The notes under the pieces were generated by a model, which saw only the letters and a program-made list of their open reading frames with translations, was not told where the DNA came from and did no database searches. Positions 45,159 to 56,200 of a stretch of DNA of 64,000 nt are shown here, one piece after another (positions within the stretch are counted from its first letter, which is position 1; every line of letters begins with the position of its first letter). Both the position numbers and the translations under genes were made by a program. Source of the DNA: Terfezia claveryi. Its lineage: Eukaryota > Ascomycota > Pezizomycetes > Pezizales > Pezizaceae. The stretch is taken from the NCBI GenBank assembly GCA_015179025.1, contig WHUX01000034.1, forward strand, positions 310,001 to 374,000. Direction: 5' to 3'.

Positions 45159-45740
45159 ATGCCAATCTTCTCCCGCCGGCGGTTCCAGCCCTCCACGCTC
45201 ACCTCCCAAAAGAGCTCTCTGGCCACGCTCCTGGCCGCGCGCTACCGCACCTCCATGCAGAGACATCCGTTCCTCCTTTTCGGCCTCCCCTTCATGGCCA
45301 CAATCGTCGCTGGGAGTTTCTTCCTGACGCCGGCGACGGCGCTGAGATACGAGAAGTATGATCGGAAAGTGCAGAGGATGACGCAGGAGGAGGCGATGGG
45401 GCTGGGGAAAGATAGGAGGAAGGTGGACTTGAATGAGGAGTATTATGTATGTTTTGCTTTGCCCTTTTTTTTTTTTTCTTTTTTTTTTTTTTTTAAAAAA
45501 TCATCCTACTTGTTACGGGGATCTACGAACTTTCAAACTCCTATTTTCCCCGCCGCGAAAAGCGAGAAAGAGGGGGGGGTGGTTTGGAATTATGAGGGGA
45601 ATGGGGATAATGGCATGGGGAGGAGATTTGCTAATGCCATATGGTGCGGAATATAGAGGTTAGCAGCGAAAGATCTTGATAATTGGGAGAGTAAGCGGGT
45701 CCAGAGGTTTGAGGGGGAACATGATGGAATATTAGAATAA
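45159..45740 (+). CDS. cox16: Cox16, cytochrome c oxidase assembly factor
   Basis: Inner-membrane protein assisting Cox1/Cox2 assembly. Exons are 45159-45446 and 45657-45740 (123 aa). A basic N-terminus (MPIFSRRRFQPSTL) leads to the TM block HPFLLFGLPFMATIVAGSFF. Then come LRYEKYDRKVQRMTQEEAM and RRKVDLNEEYY, joined across the intron to RLAAKDLDNWESKRV, the family signature, and a short tail ending GILE. The 210-bp intron contains two long T-runs (about 45465-45494) and is large for this genome. Confidence 0.94.
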
Positions 45741-46413
45741 CCCGTATCACACGGGAGGGGAAAAAACAGCCAAAAGGATGCAACAGTGCTGAGTAGACGA
45801 TTTTTACGGCGGGACGGTAAATATCAGATGTACAAAAGCCAGCCCGGCATGGGGAAAAGGGCGTTTTAAATTTTGATCCATTATAAATTTTTCAACTTTT
45901 CTCTAGAGCTTCAAGTGCCTCCTCTACTTTCCTCCTGATGACTTACAGGTATGCACTGGAATCTTTTTTGAAGAAAGTAACGTGAAAATCCACCGATAAC
46001 CCCAGCAGTGCAGCAAGAAATTAACTTGGAAGGCAAAAATTTTCAGATCATTGCTATCAGAAGAAAAAGATGAAGGAATCAGCTAAAAGAAACTCGATGA
46101 AGCAATGTATCCGCTTTGATGCGAAGCAAGAATATGTTTAACCGGCATATGGAGCGAAGCATATGAAAAAGGGTAAGAAAACGATATTATTCAAAGCAAC
46201 AATATGCAGAGTGACTCCCACAACGAAAAAAAAAAAAAAAAAAATAAGTATACAAAGCCAAGTGCAAGAAGTGAAGGTGTGATAAGTAGGGAAAAAGCAA
46301 TGAAATACCGGCACGAATAACACTTTTTGACACAACTCAGGTCACCCCACATTATTACCTATCATAGTCACAAACATTAGTCTGCAACATCCAGACAATT
46401 ACCAAAGAAATTT
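45741..46413. other. convergent 3' flanks
   Basis: A-rich sequence with an A-run near 46225; no gene seen. Confidence 0.6.
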
Positions 46414-49400
46414 TTAGATGTCAATGATGTAGCCGCCGGCCCTTGAACCCGAACCCGCCTTGCGCCATGCATTGATCTTAGAATGTATGGGGACATCTGC
46501 GTACGAGCTGAAGTAGAAGCCCATCATGACTGTGAGATAGCTGAGAATAAGGATGGACCCCTGTGTATTGTAATTAGTAAATGCCTCTCGAAGAAAGAAA
46601 GAAAGGAAGCGAAGAAGCATACCTTGAAGTAATTACTCTTTCCTTCACCGTACATGTACGACAGCAAAACCACACAAAGAATGACAGTTACCAAATCCCA
46701 TTGTGGGAAGATCAGAGTGAAAGTATGGGTTGGGATCTGGTCTTTAGATAGGTGTACCATGGAATATGCACTCCATGCCACCAAAGCGGGGATCTGTAAA
46801 AGACAGACTTGGAGTGCGTAGGCTGAGCCGATTTCCATACTGAGGGCAATGTTGCCGTTCATAGCGAATGAGATAGCATTCTAATACATCATTAACATAT
46901 CCTGTTCAGAAGAGCAGAGCGGAGGTAGAGAGCATACCAGGAATTCGGTCGTGTTAGGTACTAGGGCGAACAGAGTGATTCCCAAGAATTTTTCATCGAC
47001 TTCAATGTTTTCCAGGACGACGTCGACAGTCTTGACCAAAATTTCTACAAAGGATTAGTTTAGGAACACCTGAAGCCAGAAACGGCGAGGACTCACCTGC
47101 GATGATGGCATATGATATCGTGGCACCTAGCAGAATTATGGCACTCTTTGCCCTTCCCCAGTTTGGCGCATCATGTCCGCTGTGAGCCGCTACGCCCTCT
47201 GTCGCGGTAGGTGCGTCAGTTCCTACAGTGAGATTGGCATGCGCACTATGTATCTGTGGGGCTTGTTCAGCTCTAATGGGACTGAGCTTCCTCGCCGCGC
47301 TACTTTGTTGCTCTTGCTGTCTCTGTACGTCGTGCACGGCGGCTGTAGCTGCTGCTGCTGCCGCCTCGACGAACCCCCTCACTAATCTTGCGTTTTGCTC
47401 ACTTGATAGGCCTGGAATCGAAACCGCGGATCCACGGAGAGCTATTGCTGAATTTGGTGGTGGTGCCCCAGGCGGCGCCGGGCTTTCACCAGTGGATAAC
47501 CTAGGTGGCACTACATGCAACGACTGCCCTGGATGTATAGTAGAAGCAGTCACAGGGCTGTTCACAGCACCGTCCTGCCGCATCCCCACTCCAGACAAGC
47601 TTTGTCCCAGAATCCTCTTGTAGAGTTGAGAATCTTTCACATTTCCTTGCCTTAAACTCTCGGACTGATAGCCTCCAGATTGGCCATCCCGTCTTTGAGT
47701 CAAAGATCCCAGAAGGAGTGGGGCAGTTTCAGCACCTGGTGCCTGCCAAATTGAGGCTGCATGTGTCCGAAGGGTGAATAATAGACCGATACAGTAAGAT
47801 ATGAAGAGGAACGTTGCAGAGATGTAAGTGAATGGCAATACAGCATCGTAGTAGAACTTGTCGCTCGCTGCAGGGACTTGAGAGAAGGTGCATTTTTGAC
47901 AGTCGGTTGTTGCTTTTTCATGGCATTTACCACAATTGAGCTCATACTACAGGAGTAAACATTAGTCGCTGTGTAAGCTGAGGGGTGAGGGGACTGCCAA
48001 CCGTGCCATAAATTTGGTAAAATAGGGTTGGCGCGAAAGCCCCAATGATTGCGAAGAGCAACATTGTAGACGTTACTCCAGCCGACTTCGCATTAAACCG
48101 CTGAGTTTTCCTGACTATAGCCCCGGAACACATGGAGAGACCTGGCATAAACAAGATACCAGCGAGGATACTGCCCAAAATACTTCCCTCTACCAGTCTG
48201 CCTTTTCCTTCGTCAAGGGCAATGATATACAAGAACACTTCCACTATGGTAGAGAAGAATGCATTAATCGTGGCACCCATCCCCATGCTGCTTTGTGCAG
48301 ATATACTGGCCACGGCTTGTCCAATAAAATAAGCCAGGGGTATCACCGAGGACAGAGCCAAAGTAAAAATGGTTGCTGGTTCGGTCAAGATGTTTTTCAG
48401 GCCCAGTGTCTCTGAGAGAATATAGTGATCCACTATGACGAAGACGACGACGCTCATCAAGTTTATGAAAAATATGTTCGTGCCATCAATGGTATATTTG
48501 TAGTATTTCCAGCCGACTGCACGGTAGGTACAAAGTAGGATGGAAGGGTTACGAGTACTAGAGCGGTGCGACGCAGCTGAGTGGAATGACAATGCAAGGG
48601 GGTGTCGACGAAGCTGAGACCATAAATGCGCCGTAACTTTGGCCATAGGTATGGTAAAAACAAGCCACCAGCATATCAAGGATACCAGAAGGAGCAGCGG
48701 AGCTATGGCGAGACATGAGCACCACCATTCATAATCAAGAGGGAGAGGAAAAACTCACCGATCACAAAATAGAACCAAGTGAAGAAAACGATTCTCCCAA
48801 TACTCCAGTCGCCTCTGCCAAAAAGTCGTCTCTTTTGGTATCCTCGAGTAGGCGAGCCGTCGATAGTAGAATAGCCCCTTCTGTATCCGGCTCCAAGAAG
48901 TGATTCCGTTTCTCCAGACGAGTCCATACTTTCCCGACGGTGGCCAATGATAGACCTTGGGGTACGCGGCTCAAAGAAAGTCCCCCCTCCTTCTAGATCA
49001 CCGGCTTGCCATTGCTCGTATTCACTTATGCTCCTTCCTTCGCCCTCATCCTCCTCCAGATAAGCCTCCTCTTGTTCAAACTCCACAAAATTACCAAAAG
49101 GGTAAAACAGGTACCAAGCCAATCCTAAGAAGACCCGACCGTATGCTCGTGCGCTTTTAGCCACGAAGAGATAGCATGATAAACCTGCAATGAGTGATGC
49201 CAGCGCAAGCCACCACCCGAAAACAATGACCCACAGGATGTTGACAAGGCTCAATATCCGTCCAATGCGAGCCCCGGGGGTGGAGTGAATGTCACCCTCT
49301 GCTGTTCGCTGGACGGAACGATTCTTCTTATATAGTGCAGGTTTCCAAATACGAATACCGAATGGATGTGTCTCGTTGATTGCTTGTTGTCGGTCCTAAG

Positions 49401-50239
49401 GAGTTTTACGTTAGTTATAGGCTCGTCTATTTTCACTGTGCCTTCTTGCCTTCAGGGTAAATGACTCCACACTGTCGGCCTCACTAGGCTCATATGATTC
49501 GTCGCCGGAACCGTCGTCACCCTCGCCCTCACCCAGTTCGTCTTCTTCACCAGCCTCAGGGCGTTCTATCTCTTCATCGTCGGCGGGTCCTCCAATATTC
49601 GGCCTCCTTCGCAGCAAGGAGTGTCGTCTCATTTGTGAATAACTCGTACTCCCAGGAATCGTACCGCGAATTCTTTGCGTGTTTAGATCCTCCTCCACCT
49701 CGCTCTGGTTGTCGTCAACACTGAACCCAGGTCTGATTTTCGGCACTGTGTTCGGATGCGTCGAGTTTCGCCGGGATGCAGGCGGCCTCCGTGACTTCCT
49801 CTGGCCTCGGATGGAGGAAGTAGCGGACGTCGCCTTAGATGTTTGTGCAATTTGGTCATGGTCATGACCTACATCTTGGGATGCTGGATCCATTACCTCT
49901 GGTCGCTCGTCTATTCCATCATCACACACACACACATATTTGAGTTAGCACTAGATCATTTAACCAGGCAGAAATGGGAACTATAGTCGTTTAGGTAGAC
50001 TCACTATCAGTACTTATCCGCCTTGCTGCCTCTGCACTCTCGGAGTAACGTCCTGCAGCTGCGTCGGCCATTTGTGACGCTGTACGTCCGGGATGAGGCT
50101 GTTTCTGTGGTCCGGGGCGTGTATGTGACGGGGCCGGGCTCGGTCCTCTCGCGTGACTGGATGACTCTCCCTCTAGCTCCCACACGTGGGGTGTAACTGG
50201 AGCTGTTGTGCTGCTCTTCTTCTTCTTGTGTTCTGGCAT
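46414..50239 (-). CDS. Vnx1/CAX-type vacuolar cation/proton exchanger
   Basis: Member of the CaCA superfamily resembling yeast Vnx1 (vacuolar Na+,K+/H+ exchange). Exons: 50239-50005, 49910-49450, 49395-48759, 48702-48002, 47946-47097, 47044-46938, 46880-46623 and 46560-46414 (1,131 aa). A long cytosolic N-terminus with Lys-rich and Ser-rich stretches and an acidic patch (DDEEIERPEAGEEDELGEGE) precedes about 13 membrane segments. The two alpha-repeats are visible as GATINAFFSTIVEVFLYIIA and NTTEFLNAISFAMNGNIALS. A lumenal CGKCHEKATTDCQKC double CxxC element and a Pro/Ala-rich loop with an AAAAAATAAV stretch split the halves. Intron 2 (49396-49449) appears to be GC-AG (AAG/GCAAGA). Divergent from rpt6. 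Confidence 0.9.
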
Positions 50240-51333
50240 TTTATGGGATGTCGAGTCCTATGTAAGTAGCCTCCGGCACTTTAAGGGGGGGTGCACCTGC
50301 GAGACAAGGGGCGATCAAAGTATGGGAGCAGATTACTCTGGAGCTGCGTGAGTGAGTTTATCCAAAAAAACAAAGTACCCGTTTGAGCATCGACAAAGCT
50401 GGCTATCTTCAAAACGCCTGGCAATCGGGGAAGATGCAATCGCGCAACCTGGGCTTAGCTACAGAGAATCTCGAGTGCAGAACCCAAAAGGAATATTGAA
50501 GCGAGAGGGAGAGGGGTAGAGACCGGCCGGATGAGAGACAGGCGGGAAAGAAAGAAAACAAAAGGAATGGGGCAGCACCAGGGCCATATATAATACCCTC
50601 GATCCATGGCAGAGGATATCAGATGAGGGCGAATTTTGCTACAAGGAGATCGATGACCCTTGTGACCAAAACGACTCGGATAGCTCGTCATCCCAACGAA
50701 CTGCGGAAGCAGACCCTGGCCTAACCCTGGCTGCCCTTGTCCACGGATAAATAAAGTCATAACAGTTCAAAGGCCACAAGATGCTATCACAAGACAAGGA
50801 AGTACGGCAATGGGCGGGCTGTAGACTTACATACCTACTTACATGCTGTAGATAAGAGGCGGCCCTCTCATCCCTCCAGACTATCCTGCCTACCCTTGCT
50901 TGCTTGCCTTGCTTGCACCACTTTCCTGCTTGAACTTTTGGCGATTGCAACTCTTGGTTTTGCAATTTGATATTCCATGTGTGTACTGTACAGTACATTC
51001 AGTACAGTACCTACAATCCTACCGAACAGTTTGGACCTTGGCGGAGTTGAAAACTGGCGCAATTATGACGCGTGACGCACTGGGCGTCATTTTTTCACCT
51101 GCGTACGGTTACATCACCAATTCAAAGGGTTTCTTACTAACCCACTTCTAAACACAATACGTTTGTTAGTGAAGAATGTAAACTTACTTACTTACTTGTA
51201 CCAAGGACCTCGTCAAACCTCCCCCTGCTGATTTGCCCCTCCGTCGCAACAGCTATCGATCTTCCCTTATTCCCCCACTCTGCAACTGAGTAACCCATCT
51301 TACATTTGCATATTATTCTAGTCACCCTGTGAC
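50240..51333. other. 1.1-kb divergent promoter region, exchanger / rpt6
   Basis: Contains CTGTACAGTACATTCAGTACAGTACC repeats near 50986-51011 and a TGACGCGTGACGCA...GGCGTCA cluster near 51066-51090 that resembles paired CRE/ATF-type sites upstream of rpt6. No gene supported. Confidence 0.5.
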
Positions 51334-52788
51334 ATGGCGCTCAACAGCTTCTTCCACAACAAGATTGAGGCCCTAGAGTTGGAGATCATAGAACGGAGTG
51401 CCAAGCTACGAAGATTAGAGGCCCAGCGGAATGACTTGAATTCGAGAGGTATCTCCCGACCAAAACCTATGCGACATATTTACTTTACCTATGACTATTT
51501 ACTTACTCAAGGCTGTAGTACGGCTTCTACGAGAGGAGCTGGGTCTACTCCAGCAGCCCGGATCCTATGTGGGGGAGGTTGTGAAGGTCATGGGCAGCAA
51601 GCGTGTGTTGGTGAAGGTACATCCAGAAGGAAAATATGGTTGGTTGCTCCCCGTTGAGCTATCCCTTAGGCAGTATTGTCTGACCATCTCTGCTCTACCT
51701 AGTTGTCGATATTGCGGATAGCGTCGACGTTGCCAAACTTACTTCTGGCAAGCGAGTGGCCCTCCTATCGGATACATATAGACTGGAGAGGATACTGCCC
51801 AGCTCTGTCGACCCTCTAGTGTCCCTGATGATGGTTGAGAAGGTACCAGACAGTACATACGACATGATCGGTGGTCTCGACCAACAAATTAAGGAAATGA
51901 AGGAGGTTATCGAACTCGGTCTCAAGCACCCTGAGCTTTTTGAATCTCTTGGTATTGCCCAGCCCAAGGGCGTCCTTCTCTACGGCCCACCCGGAACCGG
52001 AAAGACTCTCCTTGCCCGTGCAGTAGCCCACCACACTGACTGTCGATTCATCAGGGTATCTGGGTCGGAGCTCGTACAAAAGTATATTGGAGAGGGAAGC
52101 AGGATGGTTCGAGAGTTGTTCGTCATGGCTAGGGAGCATGCTCCAAGTATTATCTTCATGGACGAAATAGATTCTATTGGAAGTAGCAGAGTAGAGGGTT
52201 CTAGTGGTGGTGATTCGGAGGTGCAGAGGACCATGTTGGAGTTGCTGAACCAGCTAGATGGGTTTGAGCCTACTAAGAATATCAAGGTTATCATGGCTAC
52301 GAATAGATTGGATATTCTAGATCCAGCGTTACTCCGTCCTGGGCGAATTGACAGGAAGATTGAGTTCCCACCACCTACGTAAGCGCCACTCTTCATTCTC
52401 CTTACCAGAGCTCTGCGCTAACCTCTGCCTCCAGCGTCGAAGCCAGAGCCGATATTCTCCGAATCCATTCCCGTTCAATGAACCTCACCCGTGGCATCGA
52501 TCTCAAGAAAGTCGCCGAGCGCATGAATGGATGTTCTGGAGCTGAGCTCAAGGGTGTGTGCACGGAGGCCGGAATGTACGCCTTACGAGAAAGGAGGATT
52601 CATGTTACACAAGAGGACTTTGGTACGTCATTTTGACCTGTCACGGACTACCAACCAAGTCCTGGGCATAATGATAGTCTTTTTTTATTACTTTTGCTAA
52701 TCTTGTTTTAAATACAGATCTGGCAACCGCCAAGATATTGAATAAGCACGATGATAAGGAGATGAGTTTGTCGAAGCTATGGAAGTAA
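51334..52788 (+). CDS. rpt6: Rpt6, AAA-ATPase of the 19S proteasome base
   Basis: One of six ATPases unfolding substrates into the 20S core. Exons are 51334-51448, 51519-51638, 51703-52378, 52435-52622 and 52718-52788 (389 aa). N-terminal coiled coil [20 protein letters not shown], joined to [20 protein letters not shown], then the OB domain ([26 protein letters not shown]). Walker A GPPGTGKT, Walker B IIFMDEID, the second region of homology [20 protein letters not shown], and a C-terminus ending LSKLWK, the Rpt6 tail. Each junction was chosen by protein continuity; exon 2 starts at 51519 because only this acceptor gives NSR-VRLL. Confidence 0.96.
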
Positions 52789-53284
52789 GTGCGGGGCAAG
52801 TTTGTGGAGGAGTCCGAGGAGGGTTGTAGTGGGTGATAGGGGTAGTATGGAACAGTGCTGGATGGCAACATGGAGATGCAAGGGAAGGGGGTTGAATTCT
52901 TTCTCGGCCGCAGGGTTGTGCGGGGATTGGCAATGAGCAAGACTAGCCTGTTGAATTTATTGTGCACTCATTGTTCACAGTCGCTTTCGTCTAGCAACGT
53001 TTAGAGGAGGGATAACGTATTGCTATACATATTATGTACATTGATATGCCGCACAAGAATCGACATCTTGAAGAGAGGTTACTGACCCGTACTACTACAG
53101 CTTCTACGCGCAAGGCAAATGACGTAAACCATCCCAAACTTTTCTGAAGGCGCATGACCCAAACAATCTAAGAAACAGAAATAGCCATTATACATCAGAA
53201 TGGTAACAGGTAGCATAGGATGAAAATATACATGAAGAAAGTATGTAAATGATGGTAGTATCATCACAACAATTGCTGGAAATT
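52789..53284. other. convergent 3' flanks
   Basis: No gene; TA-rich sequence between the rpt6 and helicase stops. Confidence 0.6.
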
Positions 53285-56200
53285 TTATTTCTCCGCTTCC
53301 TTGGGCTGATCTTGGAGGAGTGGTTGAGACTCGGTTGCGGACTCTGGATTTGAGGGTAACTCAGTTTCCTTTTGTGCGGGGAGTATGTCTAATGGGTTGG
53401 CGGGGGGTTCTATTTCGGCACTGCCATCTGCTGGCTGTGGCTCTTGAAGCTCATCTGGCACAATCCTCCCTTCCTCACCCAACTTATCCTCTTCCACGTC
53501 CCTCTCGTGCCCCTTCCCGGCAAGAATCTCATCCTCGGAATCCTTTTCTAATATCTCCATCTCATGTCCCTTCCCGGTAAGCGCCTCGTTCCCCAAATCC
53601 ATTTTCAGTACCTCCCTCTCATGCCCCTTCTCGGCAAGACTGTCAACCTCGGAATCCTTCGCCAACACTCCCCTCTCATGCCCCTTCTCGTCATCCTCGG
53701 AATCCTTCTCTATCACCTCTACCTGATGTCCCTTCCAGGTAAGCGCCTCGTTCCCCGAATCCATTTTCAGCACCTCCCTCTCGTGCCCCTTCTTGGCGAG
53801 AATGTCAACTTCGGAATCCTTCGCTAACATCTCTATCTCTTGTCCCTTCGTATCCATTATCAACACCTCCCTCTCGTGCCCCTTCTCGACAGGATTCTCA
53901 ACCTCGGAATCCTTCTCTAACATTTCCATCTCATGTCCCTTCGTATCCATTTTCAGCACCTCCCTCTCGTGCACCTTCTCGGCAAGACTCTCAACCTCGG
54001 AATCCTTCTCTAACATCTCCATCTCATGTCCCTTCGTATCCATTTTCAGCACCTCCCCGATAAGCGCCTCTTTCAATTGCAGCAGCTCCCTCTCATGCTT
54101 CTTCTCGACAGGACTCTCAACCTCAGAATCCTTTACTAAGATCTCCATCTCATCCATCGTATCCATTTTCAGCACCTCCCCGGGAAGCGCCTCATTCCCT
54201 GTATCCATTTTCGACACCTCCCTCTCGTGCCCCTTCTCGACAGGACTCTCAAACTCGGTATCCTTCTCTAACGTTTCCATCTCATGTCCCTTCGTATCCA
54301 TTTTCAGCACCTCCCTCTCTTGCACCTTCTCGGCAATAATCTCATCCTCGGAATCCTTGTCTAACATCTCCGTCTCATGTCCCTTCCCGGTAAGCGCCTC
54401 GTCCCCCGAATCCAATTGCAGCACCTCTCCCTCGTGCCCCTTCTCGGCAAGACTCTCAACCTCGGAATCCTTCTCTAACATTTCCATCTCATGTCCCTTC
54501 GTATCCATTTTCAGCACCTCCCTCTCATGCCCCTTCTCGGCAAGAATCTCATCCTCGGAATCCTTCTCTATCACCTCTACCTGATGTCCCTTCCGGGTAA
54601 GCGCCTCGTTCCCCGAATCCATTTTCAGCACCTCCCTCTCGTGCCCCTTCTTGGCGAGAATGTCAACTTCGGAATCCTTCGCTAACATCTCTATCTCTTG
54701 TCCCTTCGTATCCATTATCAACACCTCCCTCTCGTGCCCCTTCTCGACAGGATTCTCAACCTCGGAATCCTTCTCTAACATTTCCATCTCATGTCCCTTC
54801 GTATCCATTTTCAGCACCTCCCTCTCGTGCACCTTCTCGGCAAGAATCTCATCCTCGGAATCCTTGTCTAACATCTCCGTCTCATGTCCCTTCCCAGTAA
54901 GCGCCTCGTCCCCCGAATCCAATTGCAGCACCTCCCTCTCGTGTCCCTTCTCGGCAGGACTCTCATCCTCGAAATCCTTCTCTAACACCTCCCTCCCGTG
55001 CCCCTTCTCGGCAAGACTCTCAACCTCGGAATCCTTCTCTAACATCTCCATCTCATGTCCCTTCCCGGTAAGCGCCTCACTCCTTGAATCCGCTTTAAAC
55101 ACCTCCCTCTCCTCCGCCACCTGCACCTCACGTGGATTATCCGGGCCCCACAACTTCACTGCGTAGTCTTCGATATCATCTTCTACATCCTCCCATCTCT
55201 CGACCCTCCTTGCATCCATCCCCTCCTCCTTCTTAAAATATGACTCCACCACACATCCAATCTTTTCCCTCCTCACCACCTCAAATAGATATACATCTTT
55301 CTCAAACATACTCCCCCTCTGGACTACGGGCAGTCCTATCTCTTGCCCTCCTCGTCCCCTCTCATCCTGACCAGAAATGACCCTAACAACCTTCTCACCC
55401 TTCCCAAGTTTATACCCACCCAATGCCCCCGAAAGCATGAATAACCCCTCCTCCTCCTTTGCAAGCAGAATCTTCTCGGCTTCCCTCTCGGCTTCCAGTT
55501 CCTCTGGGATGATATGTTCCTCAAGAATTATACTTATGACTTTCCCGGGTGTGACTGTACGGGATTTAATCTTCCCCGGTTCCTCGTGCGAGGAATTATC
55601 GAAGGCCGCCCAGGCAGCGGAGTCCATTTGTACTGCGAACGGATGGCGAGATACTCGGCCACAGTAAGCAACGTAGTCTTTTGTGGACTCGATGCGGTGG
55701 AATAAGTATGCGTGGGTGATTCCGGGGCAGTCAAGGCCGGTGCAGCTCACAGGGTCAGTAATCCAGACTTGTGTTCTCCTTCTCCCCTCTTCTTTTGAAG
55801 GCGTCGAGGACGGGGGGGTGGAGGAGGCGATATATTCATCGGATCGACCAAGCTTATGAACTTTTGGACTTTGTGAATTCCAAGATTGAAATGAGAGTTG
55901 CCCGGCTTTAATACCAATCTCCTCGCAGGCTTTTTGGAAGCGAGATTTACTAGCCTGAGTACCTAGTCCAACAATGACTTGTTCGGGCCAGTTATCATGT
56001 TCCAGGAGTTTCTCCAAGATGGGGACAGTAATTTCTTCAGGGTAACCATCGTCTCCAATTGCCTTCTTTTCCTTCTTATCTAATAAGAGGGTATTCGCCA
56101 GAGAAGGAGGTTTTGACTTCCTCAGACCACCAACCAGTCCAGTTTTCGAACTCAGCGTCAGGAACTCCCTCAATGTCCTCTCGACAGTTTTTCTTTCGAG

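Noticed and set aside
53490..55100. CRISPR-like or DNA-satellite interpretation of the repeat array
   Set aside because: Units are in frame within one long coding sequence, vary in length and have no spacers; it is a coding minisatellite.
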